Source: Halosimplex salinum (GTDB taxonomy: Archaea > Halobacteriota > Halobacteria > Halobacteriales > Haloarculaceae). From it: a stretch of 64,000 bases of DNA. The position numbers were made by a program, and so were the translations under genes. Of this stretch, positions 50,601-59,403 are shown in pieces (within the stretch, counting starts at the first letter, position 1; every line of letters begins with the position of its first letter). The notes under the pieces were generated by a model. It ran no database searches. It was not told where the DNA came from and was given only the letters and a program-made list of their open reading frames with translations. The stretch is from NCBI RefSeq assembly GCF_003730195.1, contig NZ_QWGG01000002.1:248001-312000 (forward strand), written 5' to 3'.

Positions 50601-51476
50601 ATGGACATCGTCGTCACTGGCGGTCGCGGGGCGTCGGGGCGCTGGGTCGTCGACCGCCTCGCCGCCGACCACGCGGTCACCTGCCTCGACAGGAACCACC
50701 CCGGCCCGGAGGGCCATCCCGACGTCGACTATCGCGCGCTCGACCTGACCGACGCCGGGAGCGTCTTCGACGCGCTGACGGCGCTCGACCCGGACGCGGT
50801 GGTCCACTGGGCGGCCATCCCCGTCGCGGACACCCACCCCGGCGTGGACACCTACCGGAACAACACGTTCGCGGCCCACAGCGTCCTCACCGCCGCCGGG
50901 CGGATCGGTGCCCGGGTCGTCCAGGCCTCCTCGGACGGCGCCTACGGCTTCTTCTTCGCCGAACAGACGCCCGTCCCGGACGAACTCCCGATCACCGAAT
51001 CCCACGCGCTCCGCCCGGAGGACGACTACGGTCTCTCGAAGGTCGTCGCCGAGGAGATCGGGCGGACCATCGCCCGCCGGGACGACGTGCCGGTGCTCTC
51101 CCTCCGGCCGTCGTGGATCCAGACGCCCGGCGAGTACCCCTGCCGCGATCCGGCGTACGTCGACGACCTGAGCGCCGGCGCCGGCAACTACTGGTCGTAC
51201 GTGGACGCCCGCGACGTAGCCGACATGGTCGCCGCGGCGCTGACCGCCGACGTGTCCGGCCACGAGGCGTTCAATTGTGTCGGCCCGGACAACGCGCTCG
51301 GCCGGCCGCTGGCGGAGTTGCTGGAAGAACACTACGGCAGGGTTCCCGACGACTGCACGGTCTCGGGCGCCGCTGCCGCCTACTCGACGGCGAAGGCCGA
51401 GCGACTGCTCGACTGGCAGCCGACCCGGTCGTGGCGCGAGGCGGCCGACGCGGACGTGCCCGTCCCCAAGGTGTAA
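50601..51476 (+). CDS. NAD-dependent epimerase/dehydratase (extended SDR)
   Basis: 291 residues from ATG 50601 (MDIVVTGGRGASGRWVVDRL). The N-terminal Rossmann motif TGGRGASG binds NAD(P), an Asp ends strand 2 (TCLDRNHP), the block VQASSDGAYGF gives the Ser of the triad, and YGLSKVVAEE gives the Y-x-x-x-K pair. The family acts on nucleotide sugars or related substrates. The block LRPSWIQTPGEYPC is typical of the extended class. Substrate unknown. It is convergent with a small protein gene 10 bp downstream. A cupin and a sugar isomerase follow. Confidence 0.9.
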   Translation: MDIVVTGGRGASGRWVVDRLAADHAVTCLDRNHPGPEGHPDVDYRALDLTDAGSVFDALTALDPDAVVHWAAIPVADTHPGVDTYRNNTFAAHSVLTAAGRIGARVVQASSDGAYGFFFAEQTPVPDELPITESHALRPEDDYGLSKVVAEEIGRTIARRDDVPVLSLRPSWIQTPGEYPCRDPAYVDDLSAGAGNYWSYVDARDVADMVAAALTADVSGHEAFNCVGPDNALGRPLAELLEEHYGRVPDDCTVSGAAAAYSTAKAERLLDWQPTRSWREAADADVPVPKV

Positions 51477-51486
51477 AACGGACCGC

Positions 51487-51837
51487 TCAGTCGTCGAGCG
51501 CCTCGGGTTCGTCGTGCTGGACGGACCAGCCCTGGTTGACACCGCACGCTTCGCGCTCGGTGTACTCGATCTCGGTGTCGAGACCGACGCGGGAGCCGCC
51601 CTCTACGGCTTCCACTACCATCGGCACGTCCATCTGACTGCCACAGCAGCCCACGTCGGTGAACTCGTCCCACTCGTCGCCGACCTCGGCGGTGTCGTGG
51701 ACCTTGGTGAGGTACTTCTTGTAGTAGTCCGAGTCGATCCGCTTGCGCCCGTGTTTCCCGACGTCCGCCGGGAAGGAGAGCTCGATCCGCGTGGCGATGG
51801 AGTCGGACTGGCCGTCCGCCGGTTCCTGACTGCTCAT
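51487..51837 (-). CDS. Small Cys-containing protein, function unknown
   Basis: 116 residues from ATG 51837 (MSSQEPADGQSDSIATRIEL). The ATG at 51933 would add 32 disordered residues and run toward the cupin gene. The body contains DSDYYKKYLTKVHDTAEVGD, the C-C-G motif DVGCCGSQMDVP and CGVNQGWSVQHDE. Three Cys and several His/Asp could bind a metal. No signal peptide. It has the appearance of a conserved haloarchaeal small protein, but I cannot name a family. It may be co-transcribed with the cupin (51930), which lies upstream on the same strand. Confidence 0.65.
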   Translation of the reverse strand: MSSQEPADGQSDSIATRIELSFPADVGKHGRKRIDSDYYKKYLTKVHDTAEVGDEWDEFTDVGCCGSQMDVPMVVEAVEGGSRVGLDTEIEYTEREACGVNQGWSVQHDEPEALDD

Positions 51838-51929
51838 GGGCGGTAGTTCGGGATCGATCGGTATGGTGTTTCCGGGGCTGTGCGTCGGCGGTGAGTCACG
51901 ACCCGACTGAGGAGAAGAGACCGCTCCGC

Positions 51930-52364
51930 TCACTCCTCGTTGTCGACCAGTTCGATGGCGTCGTCGCCGGTGGGGACCGCACAGAGGAACGCGCCCTCGA
52001 TCTCGCGCTCGTTGCGGTACCAGTGGACGGCGCCGGCGGGGATGTGGAGCGCGTCGCCGCCTTTCACGGTGTGTTCCTCGCCGTCGACGGCTTCGCCGTT
52101 GACTCGGGGCGTCTCCGACGCCTCGGCGTCGATCCCGACCACGTACTCCCCCGCCAGCACGTACTGCTCGTGTTCGATCTCGTTGGTGTGTTTCGGCACT
52201 TCGGTGCCGGGTGCGAGCGTGAACCGCCGGATCGCGAGGTTCTCGGCGCCGTGGTCCTCGCCGATGAGGACGGCTTTCGAGAGCCCGTCGGCGGCGTCGA
52301 CGGACTCGTACTCGATGTCGGTGGCGCGACGAATCAGCGGCGTCTGCGGATCGCTGTCGCTCAT
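51930..52364 (-). CDS. Cupin-domain protein
   Basis: 144 residues with one beta-barrel. Motif 1 is EVPKHTNEIEHEQYVLAGEY, in which His and Glu replace the usual H-x-H-x4-E spacing. Motif 2 is GDALHIPAGAVHWYRNE with the conserved P-A-G and His. Metal-dependent activity or small-molecule binding is typical (dioxygenases, isomerases, regulators). It is acidic and cytoplasmic, in a row with a sugar isomerase-like gene upstream on the same strand (52443), so a role in sugar or aromatic metabolism is plausible but not shown. Confidence 0.85.
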   Translation of the reverse strand: MSDSDPQTPLIRRATDIEYESVDAADGLSKAVLIGEDHGAENLAIRRFTLAPGTEVPKHTNEIEHEQYVLAGEYVVGIDAEASETPRVNGEAVDGEEHTVKGGDALHIPAGAVHWYRNEREIEGAFLCAVPTGDDAIELVDNEE

Positions 52365-52442
52365 GCGCCCGGCTACGGGTGGGGGAACAAAGACTGTGGC
52401 CCTGCGGGGGATCGGGCGACGTGGCGGTGACTGTCCGGCCGC

Positions 52443-53282
52443 TCAGACGCCGGCGCGGTCGAACACGCGCTCCAGCGACTGCGCCGTCTCCCGAGCGGCC
52501 GCCGCGTCGTCCATCGCGTCGAGTTCGTCGGAGAACGGCTCGGCCATCACGGGGCCGTCGTAGTCAATCGCGTCTAGGCGGCCGAGGAACGACTCGACGT
52601 CGATCACGCCCGTCGCGCCGGGCAGCGCGCGCTCGGTGTCGACGTACTCGTCGAGCGCGAGGCCCTCGGGCGCGTCGTTGACGTGGACGTCGACCACGTC
52701 GTCTGCGTCGAGCGATTCCAGCGCCGCGGCCGACGCGCCCGCGGTGTGCCAGTGCCAGCAGTCGAGCAGGAGGCCGGCGTTGTCGCCGACGGCGTCGCAC
52801 AGGTCGAGCATCCCCTCGGCGGTCGAGACGAACTCGTACTCGTGGCCCTCGCGGAGTGTCTCGGGGCCGAGGAACTCCAGTCCGAGGTCGATGCCGTGGT
52901 CGGCCACCACGTCGGCGACGGGGGCGAGGCGGTCGCGGTGGAACGCGACGTTCTCCTCGAAGGGGCGCTCGTCGCTGAAGGACATGATGTAGGTCGACAT
53001 CCGGGTACAGCCGACGGCCGCGGCCGCCTCGGCGACCGCGGGGAGCGCCGCGAGGTCCGCCTCGTAGGCGTCGGCGTCGCCGGTCACGTCCACGGGCAGG
53101 TTCGCGCTCCCCGGCCGGAGGTCGTGTTCGTCGAGCACCGCGCGGTACGTCTCGGGGCGGCTGTCGTCGAGGAACGACAGGTCGGTCTGGATCCCGTCGA
53201 AGCCGACTTCGGCCGCGAGCGCGGCCGCGTCCGGGAACGGCAGGTCGACGCCGACCGCGGCGGGCCCGAAACTGGTGTACAT
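52443..53282 (-). CDS. Sugar phosphate isomerase/epimerase-like TIM-barrel protein
   Basis: 279 residues of xylose-isomerase-like TIM barrel (AP endonuclease 2 superfamily): GFDGIQTDLSFLDDSRPETY near the N-terminus, then GLEFLGPETLREGHEYEFVS with the metal-ligand Glu, LLLDCWHWHTAGASAAALES with Asp and His, and VDVHVNDAPEGLALDEYVDT. These give the E...D/H...H...E metal set of sugar and hydroxypyruvate isomerases and inosose dehydratases. Substrate unknown. It is divergent from the site-2 protease gene and upstream of the cupin on the same strand. Confidence 0.87.
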   Translation of the reverse strand: MYTSFGPAAVGVDLPFPDAAALAAEVGFDGIQTDLSFLDDSRPETYRAVLDEHDLRPGSANLPVDVTGDADAYEADLAALPAVAEAAAAVGCTRMSTYIMSFSDERPFEENVAFHRDRLAPVADVVADHGIDLGLEFLGPETLREGHEYEFVSTAEGMLDLCDAVGDNAGLLLDCWHWHTAGASAAALESLDADDVVDVHVNDAPEGLALDEYVDTERALPGATGVIDVESFLGRLDAIDYDGPVMAEPFSDELDAMDDAAAARETAQSLERVFDRAGV

Positions 53283-53425
53283 GGTCCGGAGTCGTCGGCC
53301 GCACGGCTTATAGCCTCGGCAGGGAGCGAATCTCGCTCGTGTCCGGGCGACGGGACACGCGCTACGAGGGGGTTCCGCTGGCGACGGGACACGCGCTTAA
53401 GACCGTCCCCGCCCTACTCTGGGGT

Positions 53426-54637
53426 ATGCGACGATTCCGTATCGGGAGCGCGTTCGGGATCCCGATAGACCTCGATCTCACCTTCCTGCTGGTCCTGCCG
53501 CTGTTCGCCTGGGCTATCGGGTCGCAGATCGGCCGGTACGTCGGGTTCGTCAACGACCTCTTCGGGTCGTCTATCGCCGTCGACCTGCTCACCAGTTCGA
53601 CCGAGCTATCGCTGGCGCTGGGGCTGGTCGCCGCGCTCGGCCTGTTCGTCGGGGTGGTCCTCCACGAGCTGGGCCACTCGCTGGTCGCGATGCGCTACGG
53701 CTTCCCGATCGGGTCGATCACGCTGTGGATCTTCGGCGGCATCGCCCAGATGGAGGAGGTCCCCGAGGACTGGCGTCAGGAACTCGCCATCGCCATCGCC
53801 GGGCCGGTCGTCAGCGTCGCCCTCGGCGTCCTCTCCTACGCGGCCTTCCTCGCGGTGCCCGCGGGGGACTCCCTGGCCGTCGCCGCCACGCAGTTCGTCC
53901 TGGGCTACCTCGCGCTCATGAACGTCGTCCTCGCGGGGTTCAACATGCTCCCGGGCTTCCCGATGGACGGCGGGCGCGTCCTCCGGGCGCTGCTCAACCG
54001 CACCCGGCCCTACGCGCGAGCGACCGAGATCGCCGCCGAAGTCGGCAAGATGTTCGCCGTCGTCCTCGGCCTGTTCGGCCTGTTCGGCGGCGGCGGGCTC
54101 TTCCTCGTCGCCATCGCCTTCTTCATCTACATCGGCGCGGCGACCGAGGCCCAGCAGACGGTGATGCGGGCGGCCTTCGAGGGCGTGACCGTCCGCGACG
54201 TGATGACGCCGGCCGACCGCGTGACCACCGTCGATGCCGACCAGTCGGTCACGGCGCTGATCGAGACGATGTTCCGCGAGCGCCACACGGGCTACCCGGT
54301 CGAGCGCGACGGCGAGATCGTCGGGCTCGTGACGCTGGAGGACGCGCGCGCCGTCCGCGAGGTCGAGCGCGACGCCTACCGGGTCGAGGAGATCATGTCG
54401 ACCGAACTCTACACTGTCGCGCCCGACGCGGACGTGATGACGGCGCTGGAGGAACTCGACTCCCAGTCCGTCGGCCGGTTGCTCGTCATGGACGGCGAGG
54501 AGTTCGTCGGTCTCGTCACCCGGACGGACATCATGACCGCGCTCTCGATCATCAAGTCGGGCGGTCGCTACCAGTCCGAACCGGCCGAGGAGAGCGGCCC
54601 CGACGTGTTCCGCCCGGAGGAGTCTCGCCAGCCCTGA
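53426..54637 (+). CDS. Site-2 protease (M50 family) with two CBS domains
   Basis: 403 residues from ATG 53426 (MRRFRIGSAFGIPIDLDLTF). The zinc motif HELGH (His80-Glu81-His84) lies in a membrane helix, the third ligand is in LNMLPGFPMDGGRVLR-like text (here FNMLPGFPMDGGRVLRALLN), and CBS domains span about 245-310 and 325-385 (VRDVMTPADRVTTVDADQSV and VEEIMSTELYTVAPDADVMT). Such proteases cut regulatory proteins inside the membrane. The CBS pair probably senses adenine nucleotides and gates activity. The target is not in the window. It has a conserved G-V-V-L-H-E stretch and an acidic C-terminal tail. Confidence 0.93.
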   Translation: MRRFRIGSAFGIPIDLDLTFLLVLPLFAWAIGSQIGRYVGFVNDLFGSSIAVDLLTSSTELSLALGLVAALGLFVGVVLHELGHSLVAMRYGFPIGSITLWIFGGIAQMEEVPEDWRQELAIAIAGPVVSVALGVLSYAAFLAVPAGDSLAVAATQFVLGYLALMNVVLAGFNMLPGFPMDGGRVLRALLNRTRPYARATEIAAEVGKMFAVVLGLFGLFGGGGLFLVAIAFFIYIGAATEAQQTVMRAAFEGVTVRDVMTPADRVTTVDADQSVTALIETMFRERHTGYPVERDGEIVGLVTLEDARAVREVERDAYRVEEIMSTELYTVAPDADVMTALEELDSQSVGRLLVMDGEEFVGLVTRTDIMTALSIIKSGGRYQSEPAEESGPDVFRPEESRQP

Positions 54638-54728
54638 GCGACCCGGCGGGTCGCGGGGCCGGGGCGCTCACTTAAGGAGGCCAGATGTGAACGAGTGGAG
54701 GAATGTGTATCGCCTCCGACAACGCAGT

Positions 54729-54962
54729 ATGGACTCCCCGTCGGTCGACGGTGTCGCTCACCACCCGGCGACCGGCGGAGCGGCCGACCCGTCGCGTTCG
54801 CGGCGGCGCACACGGTGTGCGACCTGCGGGACGGGAATCGCCCTGGGGGTCTGGCACTCGGCCGCGGCCCCGCCGGACGGCGACCGTGTCTATCCGTTCT
54901 GTCGCACGGCCTGTCGGACGGCGTGGCTCGCCGCGCGCGACGGTCCCGGCGACTCACCGTGA
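54729..54962 (+). CDS. Small zinc-finger-like protein, 77 aa
   Basis: 77 residues from ATG 54729 (MDSPSVDGVAHHPATGGAAD). The Cys pattern is CATCG...CRTAC, C-x2-C with a partner C-x3-C about 28 residues later, and likely binds zinc. It has the look of the short Cys-rich haloarchaeal proteins that end SFCR-type fingers (FCRTACRTAWLAARDG). No DNA-binding signature. It follows the protease gene, and a role in regulation is possible but unproven. Confidence 0.6.
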   Translation: MDSPSVDGVAHHPATGGAADPSRSRRRTRCATCGTGIALGVWHSAAAPPDGDRVYPFCRTACRTAWLAARDGPGDSP

Positions 54963-55137
54963 GCACTGGTGGCACGCTCCCGCTCGACGACCGGACCGAA
55001 GTCGACGGGTTCGCGGGACCGCACGCCGGTCGACGGGTCCCGCCCCCACCGCACTAGCCATCTAGAGACCGGCGGGTCGCGGGTCTCGCTGATAATAGCG
55101 GACAGGCCCTTCCACGCGTGGGGAGTACGACGCGTCA

Positions 55138-55878
55138 ATGCGAGCTGCAGACGACTCGTCGATCTCTACGTCGCCGCCGGGCGTCGCTGCCTCCCGCGCG
55201 GCCCCGGCGGACGAGAGCGGAGCCGATACCTACGACATCGATACGGAGACACGTCTCTCGCGGTCCGACCTCGTTTTGACTCCGACGATCACCGCCCTCC
55301 CGTCGGTCTCGTTCAGCTTCGACGTCCAGTCCTGGGCCGGCACCGACACCGACGAACTGTTCGTCACCGCCTCGGGCGGGGCGCTCGACGGGGTCGACGC
55401 GGCGCTCGACGACGACGCGACCGTGGCCGAGTACCGCACGGTCGCGGCCTTCGACACGGAGCGCCTCTACCGCGTCACCGTCGCCTCCGATGCGACGCGA
55501 CTCATGCCGGCGTTCGACGCGGTCGACGCCGTCGTCCGGGAGGTCCGCTCCACCCGCGACGGCTGGTCGGTCCGCGCGTACCTCTCCTCTCGGTCGGTGC
55601 TCACGACGCTGACCGACCGATTCCGGGCCGAGGACCTGTCGTTCGACTTCGCTCGGCTCTCCCGCCTCGGAACGGTCGACGACGTGGACGACGTCGTTCT
55701 CAGCGAGGACCAGCGGGAGCTGCTGTCCGCTGCCATCGACCACGGGTACTTCGAGACGCCCCGTGGCATCTCCCAGCACGACCTCGCGAGCATGTTCGAC
55801 GTCTCGCCGTCCGCGATCTCTCAGCGCCTCCGAACTGCCACCGGGAAGCTCGTCGCCTACAACCTCGGCGCGTTTTGA
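55138..55878 (+). CDS. Bacterio-opsin-activator-type HTH regulator
   Basis: 246 residues. N-terminal beta-rich domain (LPSVSFSFDVQSWAGTDTDE, VAEYRTVAAFDTERLYRVTV) as in Bat-like proteins. C-terminal HTH (about 185-240) contains DQRELLSAAIDHGYFETPRG, then DLASMFDVSPSAISQRLRTA. It is a single-domain relative of the C-terminal part of the giant PAS protein at 5024. The last six codons plus the stop are repeated in the DNA 34 bp downstream (about 55902). The target is unknown. Confidence 0.87.
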   Translation: MRAADDSSISTSPPGVAASRAAPADESGADTYDIDTETRLSRSDLVLTPTITALPSVSFSFDVQSWAGTDTDELFVTASGGALDGVDAALDDDATVAEYRTVAAFDTERLYRVTVASDATRLMPAFDAVDAVVREVRSTRDGWSVRAYLSSRSVLTTLTDRFRAEDLSFDFARLSRLGTVDDVDDVVLSEDQRELLSAAIDHGYFETPRGISQHDLASMFDVSPSAISQRLRTATGKLVAYNLGAF

Positions 55879-56326
55879 TCCGCGGCGAGCCACGCTGGGT
55901 CGGCGCGTTCTGATCCGCCGACGACCGCCGCTGCATCCCGAGCGCACCGATACGGTTCCCGCGCACCTCCCCTTCTTCCGACCGCACTGACGGTTCGATT
56001 GGTCCACCCAGCGAACCGCTCGCGCGTTCCGACGCGCGCACCGTCGGTCGCCCGTCCGCACGCACTTGGAGACGGCACCCGTTCCCCGCTGTCTGGCGCG
56101 CGTCTGTCGCAGTCCCGGGCCGACGGTGTCCGGTCGGGCGGGCGGCGTCGGGCCGTCGGTTAGCGGTGTGCTAGTGGGGGTATCACCGGTTCTCCGCGGA
56201 AAATACCTGCAACTCGGCGCGGCGAGACCGCGTCGCTTCGACCGTTGGAAATGACCGGAACTGCGGGCAACGAACGGAACGACCGGACCGGTTTATCATC
56301 GAACGGGCGCCAGCCGAACTCGCCGC
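55879..56326. other. 448-bp gene-free interval with a duplicated gene end
   Basis: No credible gene. The segment ggcgcgtt(t/c)tgatccgc at about 55868 (end of the HTH gene) is repeated at about 55902. The rest is GC-rich with several short runs such as gcgcgttccgacgcgcg. The end of the interval has a TATA-like ggtttatcat (56289-56298) about 30 nt before the lipoprotein start. Confidence 0.4.
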
Positions 56327-56737
56327 ATGAAGCCCAAACTGCTACTCGTTCCGCTGCTGGCCCTGCTCCTGATCTTCGCGGGCTGTTCGAGCCCGGGCCC
56401 GGGAGCGGGCACGAGCACAGAGCCGATGGACGACGGAGGTATCGACGCGGGCACGTCGACGGACGCCCCACTCGGTGAGCCCACCGACAGCCCGGACGAG
56501 GAGGACCCGCTCGACGAGCAGACCGAGACCGCCGAGGGCGACGATCCGATGGACGAAGAGACGGACACCGAGTCCGACGCCGGCAACGACACCGACGCCG
56601 GCATGGGTGACGACACCGAATCCGACGCCGGCAACGACACCGAGGCCGACACGGACACGGAGAGCGACTCCGAATTCGACGACGGAGCCGACGACGACAC
56701 GACGACGGAATCGACTGACACGGGCGCGACGGAGTGA
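56327..56737 (+). CDS. Acidic low-complexity lipoprotein
   Basis: 136 residues. Signal peptide KPKLLLVPLLALLLIFAGC with Cys20 at the lipobox. There are no twin arginines, so it is a Sec rather than a Tat substrate, which is the minority route for haloarchaeal lipoproteins. The mature part is almost entirely Asp/Glu/Thr/Ser (blocks of DTESDAGNDTD type) and is probably disordered and highly negative. No folded domain. It could be a surface spacer or ion-binding stalk. Convergent or overlapping genes are absent. Codon use is normal. Confidence 0.75.
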   Translation: MKPKLLLVPLLALLLIFAGCSSPGPGAGTSTEPMDDGGIDAGTSTDAPLGEPTDSPDEEDPLDEQTETAEGDDPMDEETDTESDAGNDTDAGMGDDTESDAGNDTEADTDTESDSEFDDGADDDTTTESTDTGATE

Positions 56738-56912
56738 GGACTCGCGGCGCGGTCCGACCGTCCACTCCGCCGTCGTTTACCTGATTCATAACGAAATGGA
56801 CGGCACCGCAACCCCGTTCCATGAGTCTGCGAGCACTGACGGCCCGACCGATTTCGAGCGACTGGACTGCCGCCGGTCGGCGGTCACCACGGCTCCCGTC
56901 GGGTGATCTGAC

Positions 56913-58532
56913 GTGACGGGTGCGAACGTGAACACGCTTCTCGTCGGCATCGACGCCGGTTGCCTGCCGGTCTTCCGACGGCTGTTCGACGAGGGGCGCC
57001 TCCCGGCCCTCGAGTCGCTCTGTTCGGAGGGGGTCGCCGCGCCGATGGAGTCGCAGATCCCGCCGTGGACGCCGAGCGCGTGGCCGTCGCTGTACACCGG
57101 CGTGAACCCCGGCAAACACGGCGTCTACGGCTTCGTCACGTACGAGGGGTACGACTGGCGCGTCGTCACCGCCGGCGACGTCAGGGAGTTCACGCTCTGG
57201 GAGCTGCTCGACCGACACGACAAGACCAGCGTCGTCGTCAACGGTCCGGTGACGGCCCCACCCCCCGCCATCGACGGCGCTGTGATCCCCGGATTCATGG
57301 GGCCGGAAGACCCCGACTGTCACCCGTCCGGCCTCCTGGACGACGTCCGGGCGGAGATCGGCGAGTATCGCATCTACCCCGCGTACCACACCGACGACGA
57401 CTCCTACACCGTCGACGAGAAGACGAGCGAGTACGCCGACCTCGTGCGCATGCGGGGCGACGCCTTTCGATACCTCGCCGACCGGTACGACCCCGACTTC
57501 GGATTCGTCCAGTTCCAGCGCCCGGACACTGTCTTCCACGAGTTCGACGGGAACTGGGACGCCGTCCGCCGGGTGTACGAGGCCACCGACGAGGCCATCG
57601 GTCGGGTGCTCGACGAGTGCGACCCCGACCGCGTCTTCCTCGCCAGCGACCACGGTATGGGGCCCTACGAACGCCCGCAGTTCCGCGTCAACGACTTCCT
57701 CCGCGAGGAGGGCCACGTCGTCGGCACGCGCGGCGGCAAGGGGATGCCCGGCTGGTCGCCGATCCGCGACAAGCTCCGCCACGGCGAGACGACGGAGTCG
57801 TGGGAGCCGTCGCTGGTCGAGCGGGCCGCCGCGAGCGCGGCCTCCGTCGGCCTCACCGCCGACCGGGCCCGCTCGGCGCTCGAACGGGTCAACCTCGCGG
57901 ACGCAGTCAGCCAGCACCTCTCCGCGAACGTCTCCCGGACGGCCACCGAACAGGTGGACTTCGCGGAGTCGACGGCGTATCTGCGCGCCCGGACGGAACT
58001 GGGCGTCCGCATCAACCTCGCGGGCCGCGAGCCCGACGGCGTCGTCTCGCCCGCGGAGTACGACGCCGTCCGCGCGGACCTCGTCGAGGCGCTCCGGTCG
58101 GTCACCGCGCCCGGCGGCGAGCCGGTCTTCGAGGAGGTGGGTCCGCGCGAGGAGTACTTCCACGGGCCGGAGCTCGAACAGGCGGTGGACGTGGTCGTCG
58201 TCCCCAACGACTTCCAGCACTTCCTCTCGGACCAGCTCGCGGGCGACCCCTTCGGCGAGCGCAAGACGCGGTGGAACCACAAGCGCGACGGCGTCTTCGT
58301 CGCCTGCGGCGACGGGATCGACGAGTCCGCGGCCGTCGACCCGCACCTGTTCGACGTCGCACCGACGATCCTCGCGAGCATGGGAATCGAACCGAGCACC
58401 CGGATGGACGGCGACGTGCTGCCCGTTACCGCCCGCGTCCCGCCCAGGAGCTACCCGCCCTACGAGGGGGAGGCCGACGACATCGAAGCCGGCGTCGAGG
58501 GCCGCCTCGCCGACCTCGGATACCTGGAGTGA
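56913..58532 (+). CDS. Alkaline phosphatase-superfamily phosphodiesterase/nucleotide pyrophosphatase
   Basis: 539 residues from a GTG at 56913 (VTGANVNTLLVGIDAGCLPV). Early metal site GIDAG, nucleophile region PPWTPSAWPSLYTGVNPGKH with Thr, and the later metal site FLASDHGMGPYE, then a C-terminal VDPHLFDVAPTILASMGIEP. The order is that of type I phosphodiesterases. Substrates can be nucleotides, phosphonates or glycan-linked phosphate. It has no signal peptide, so it is cytoplasmic. Haloarchaea keep several paralogues, often near glycosylation genes. None is adjacent here. Confidence 0.88.
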   Translation: MTGANVNTLLVGIDAGCLPVFRRLFDEGRLPALESLCSEGVAAPMESQIPPWTPSAWPSLYTGVNPGKHGVYGFVTYEGYDWRVVTAGDVREFTLWELLDRHDKTSVVVNGPVTAPPPAIDGAVIPGFMGPEDPDCHPSGLLDDVRAEIGEYRIYPAYHTDDDSYTVDEKTSEYADLVRMRGDAFRYLADRYDPDFGFVQFQRPDTVFHEFDGNWDAVRRVYEATDEAIGRVLDECDPDRVFLASDHGMGPYERPQFRVNDFLREEGHVVGTRGGKGMPGWSPIRDKLRHGETTESWEPSLVERAAASAASVGLTADRARSALERVNLADAVSQHLSANVSRTATEQVDFAESTAYLRARTELGVRINLAGREPDGVVSPAEYDAVRADLVEALRSVTAPGGEPVFEEVGPREEYFHGPELEQAVDVVVVPNDFQHFLSDQLAGDPFGERKTRWNHKRDGVFVACGDGIDESAAVDPHLFDVAPTILASMGIEPSTRMDGDVLPVTARVPPRSYPPYEGEADDIEAGVEGRLADLGYLE

Positions 58533-58747
58533 CCGCCGCCGTCGACGCCGACGGAGCCAGTTCTTCCCGCGCGTGAGTCGTCGAGCGCTGTCGCTCCTCA
58601 CTCGGATATTCCGATAGCGGAATCCGTCGTAGAAACAGTCGTCTCGCAGCCACAGCGGTCGGTCCCCGTCGGTCGTTCGCTCGCTCCGCTCCGCCATCGT
58701 CGTGAGCCGTCCCGCCGTCGGAGGCCGTCAATAGGCGCTCGATCCTC

Positions 58748-59041
58748 TCACGACGACCCGGTCTCGAGGTAGTGGCTCTCCCACTCGTGTCTGGATTCCA
58801 GCACCTCCCAGCCGGTGGCGGTGAGCGTGTAGCGGTTCGTGCGTCCGTTCTTCGCCGTCTTCTCGACGAGTTCGAGTTCGACGAGCTCGTTCAGGTTCGA
58901 GTAGAGGCGGCCGTGCTGGACCTCGTCGTCGATCGACCGCTCCACCTCGGCCATGATATCCTGTCCGTTCGGGTCTGTGAGGCCGCTGATGACGAACAGC
59001 AGGTCCCGCTGGAAGCCGCGGAGTTTGTGGATGGTTCTCAT
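58748..59041 (-). CDS. PadR-family transcription regulator
   Basis: 97 residues: winged helix LRGFQRDLLFVISGLTDPNG, then VQHGRLYSNLNELVELELVE, the wing KTAKNGRTNRYTLTATGWEV. The Y-S-N-L wing helix and short length are typical of archaeal PadR-like regulators, which bind as dimers. The TATA-like box lies 23-32 nt upstream (leaderless). Likely autoregulated. The only neighbour on the same strand is distant, so its other targets are unknown. An unpaired copy of the TCGCTCCGCTC loop sequence lies at 58681-58691, in sense on its downstream side. Confidence 0.87.
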   Translation of the reverse strand: MRTIHKLRGFQRDLLFVISGLTDPNGQDIMAEVERSIDDEVQHGRLYSNLNELVELELVEKTAKNGRTNRYTLTATGWEVLESRHEWESHYLETGSS

Positions 59042-59403
59042 GTGCCAACAGTGGGCGACGACCAGTATATACCGTCCCGATCGTTGCCGCGATTAACGGC
59101 CCCGATATCTCGTCGGAGTGGCAAAAAATGGCGGCGGGCGTCGAGTGGGTGGAGTCACGGACTGCCTGTCGGATGGCTGCGATTCCGACCGGCCGACTGG
59201 ACGAACGACGGCCAGTGGGTTTATTATGCGGACGGTAAGCGCCGTCTCGTGCCCGTTCGGCCGGCAGCCGTCGCGGCGGTCGACTTACCGTGCCGATAAT
59301 AAACCGTCCGGGCGGTCTACGGTGTCCTACCTATGGAACCCGTCAGTCCCGGCAGACCGGGCAGAACCGACCACCGCCGCTGTCCGCACCGGAGGGTCGA
59401 CCC
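59042..59403. other. 362-bp interval with divergent promoters
   Basis: Holds the PadR TATA box (59064-59073) and an AT-rich ccgataataaaccg (59293-59306) facing the mucin-like gene. gtttattatgcggacggt at about 59219 shares its two halves, in inverted order, with the second element, so the region may contain a rearranged duplicate promoter. No gene seen. Confidence 0.4.
59064..59073 (-). promoter_or_regulatory. TATA-like box of the PadR gene
   Basis: ggtatatact on the minus strand, 23-32 nt before ATG 59041. Confidence 0.5.

Noticed and set aside
56796..56906. 36-codon frame MDGTATPFHESASTDG... before the phosphodiesterase gene
   Set aside because: It is an ATG frame behind an AT-rich patch but is too short, with no motif or spacing evidence beyond that. 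A real small protein cannot be excluded.
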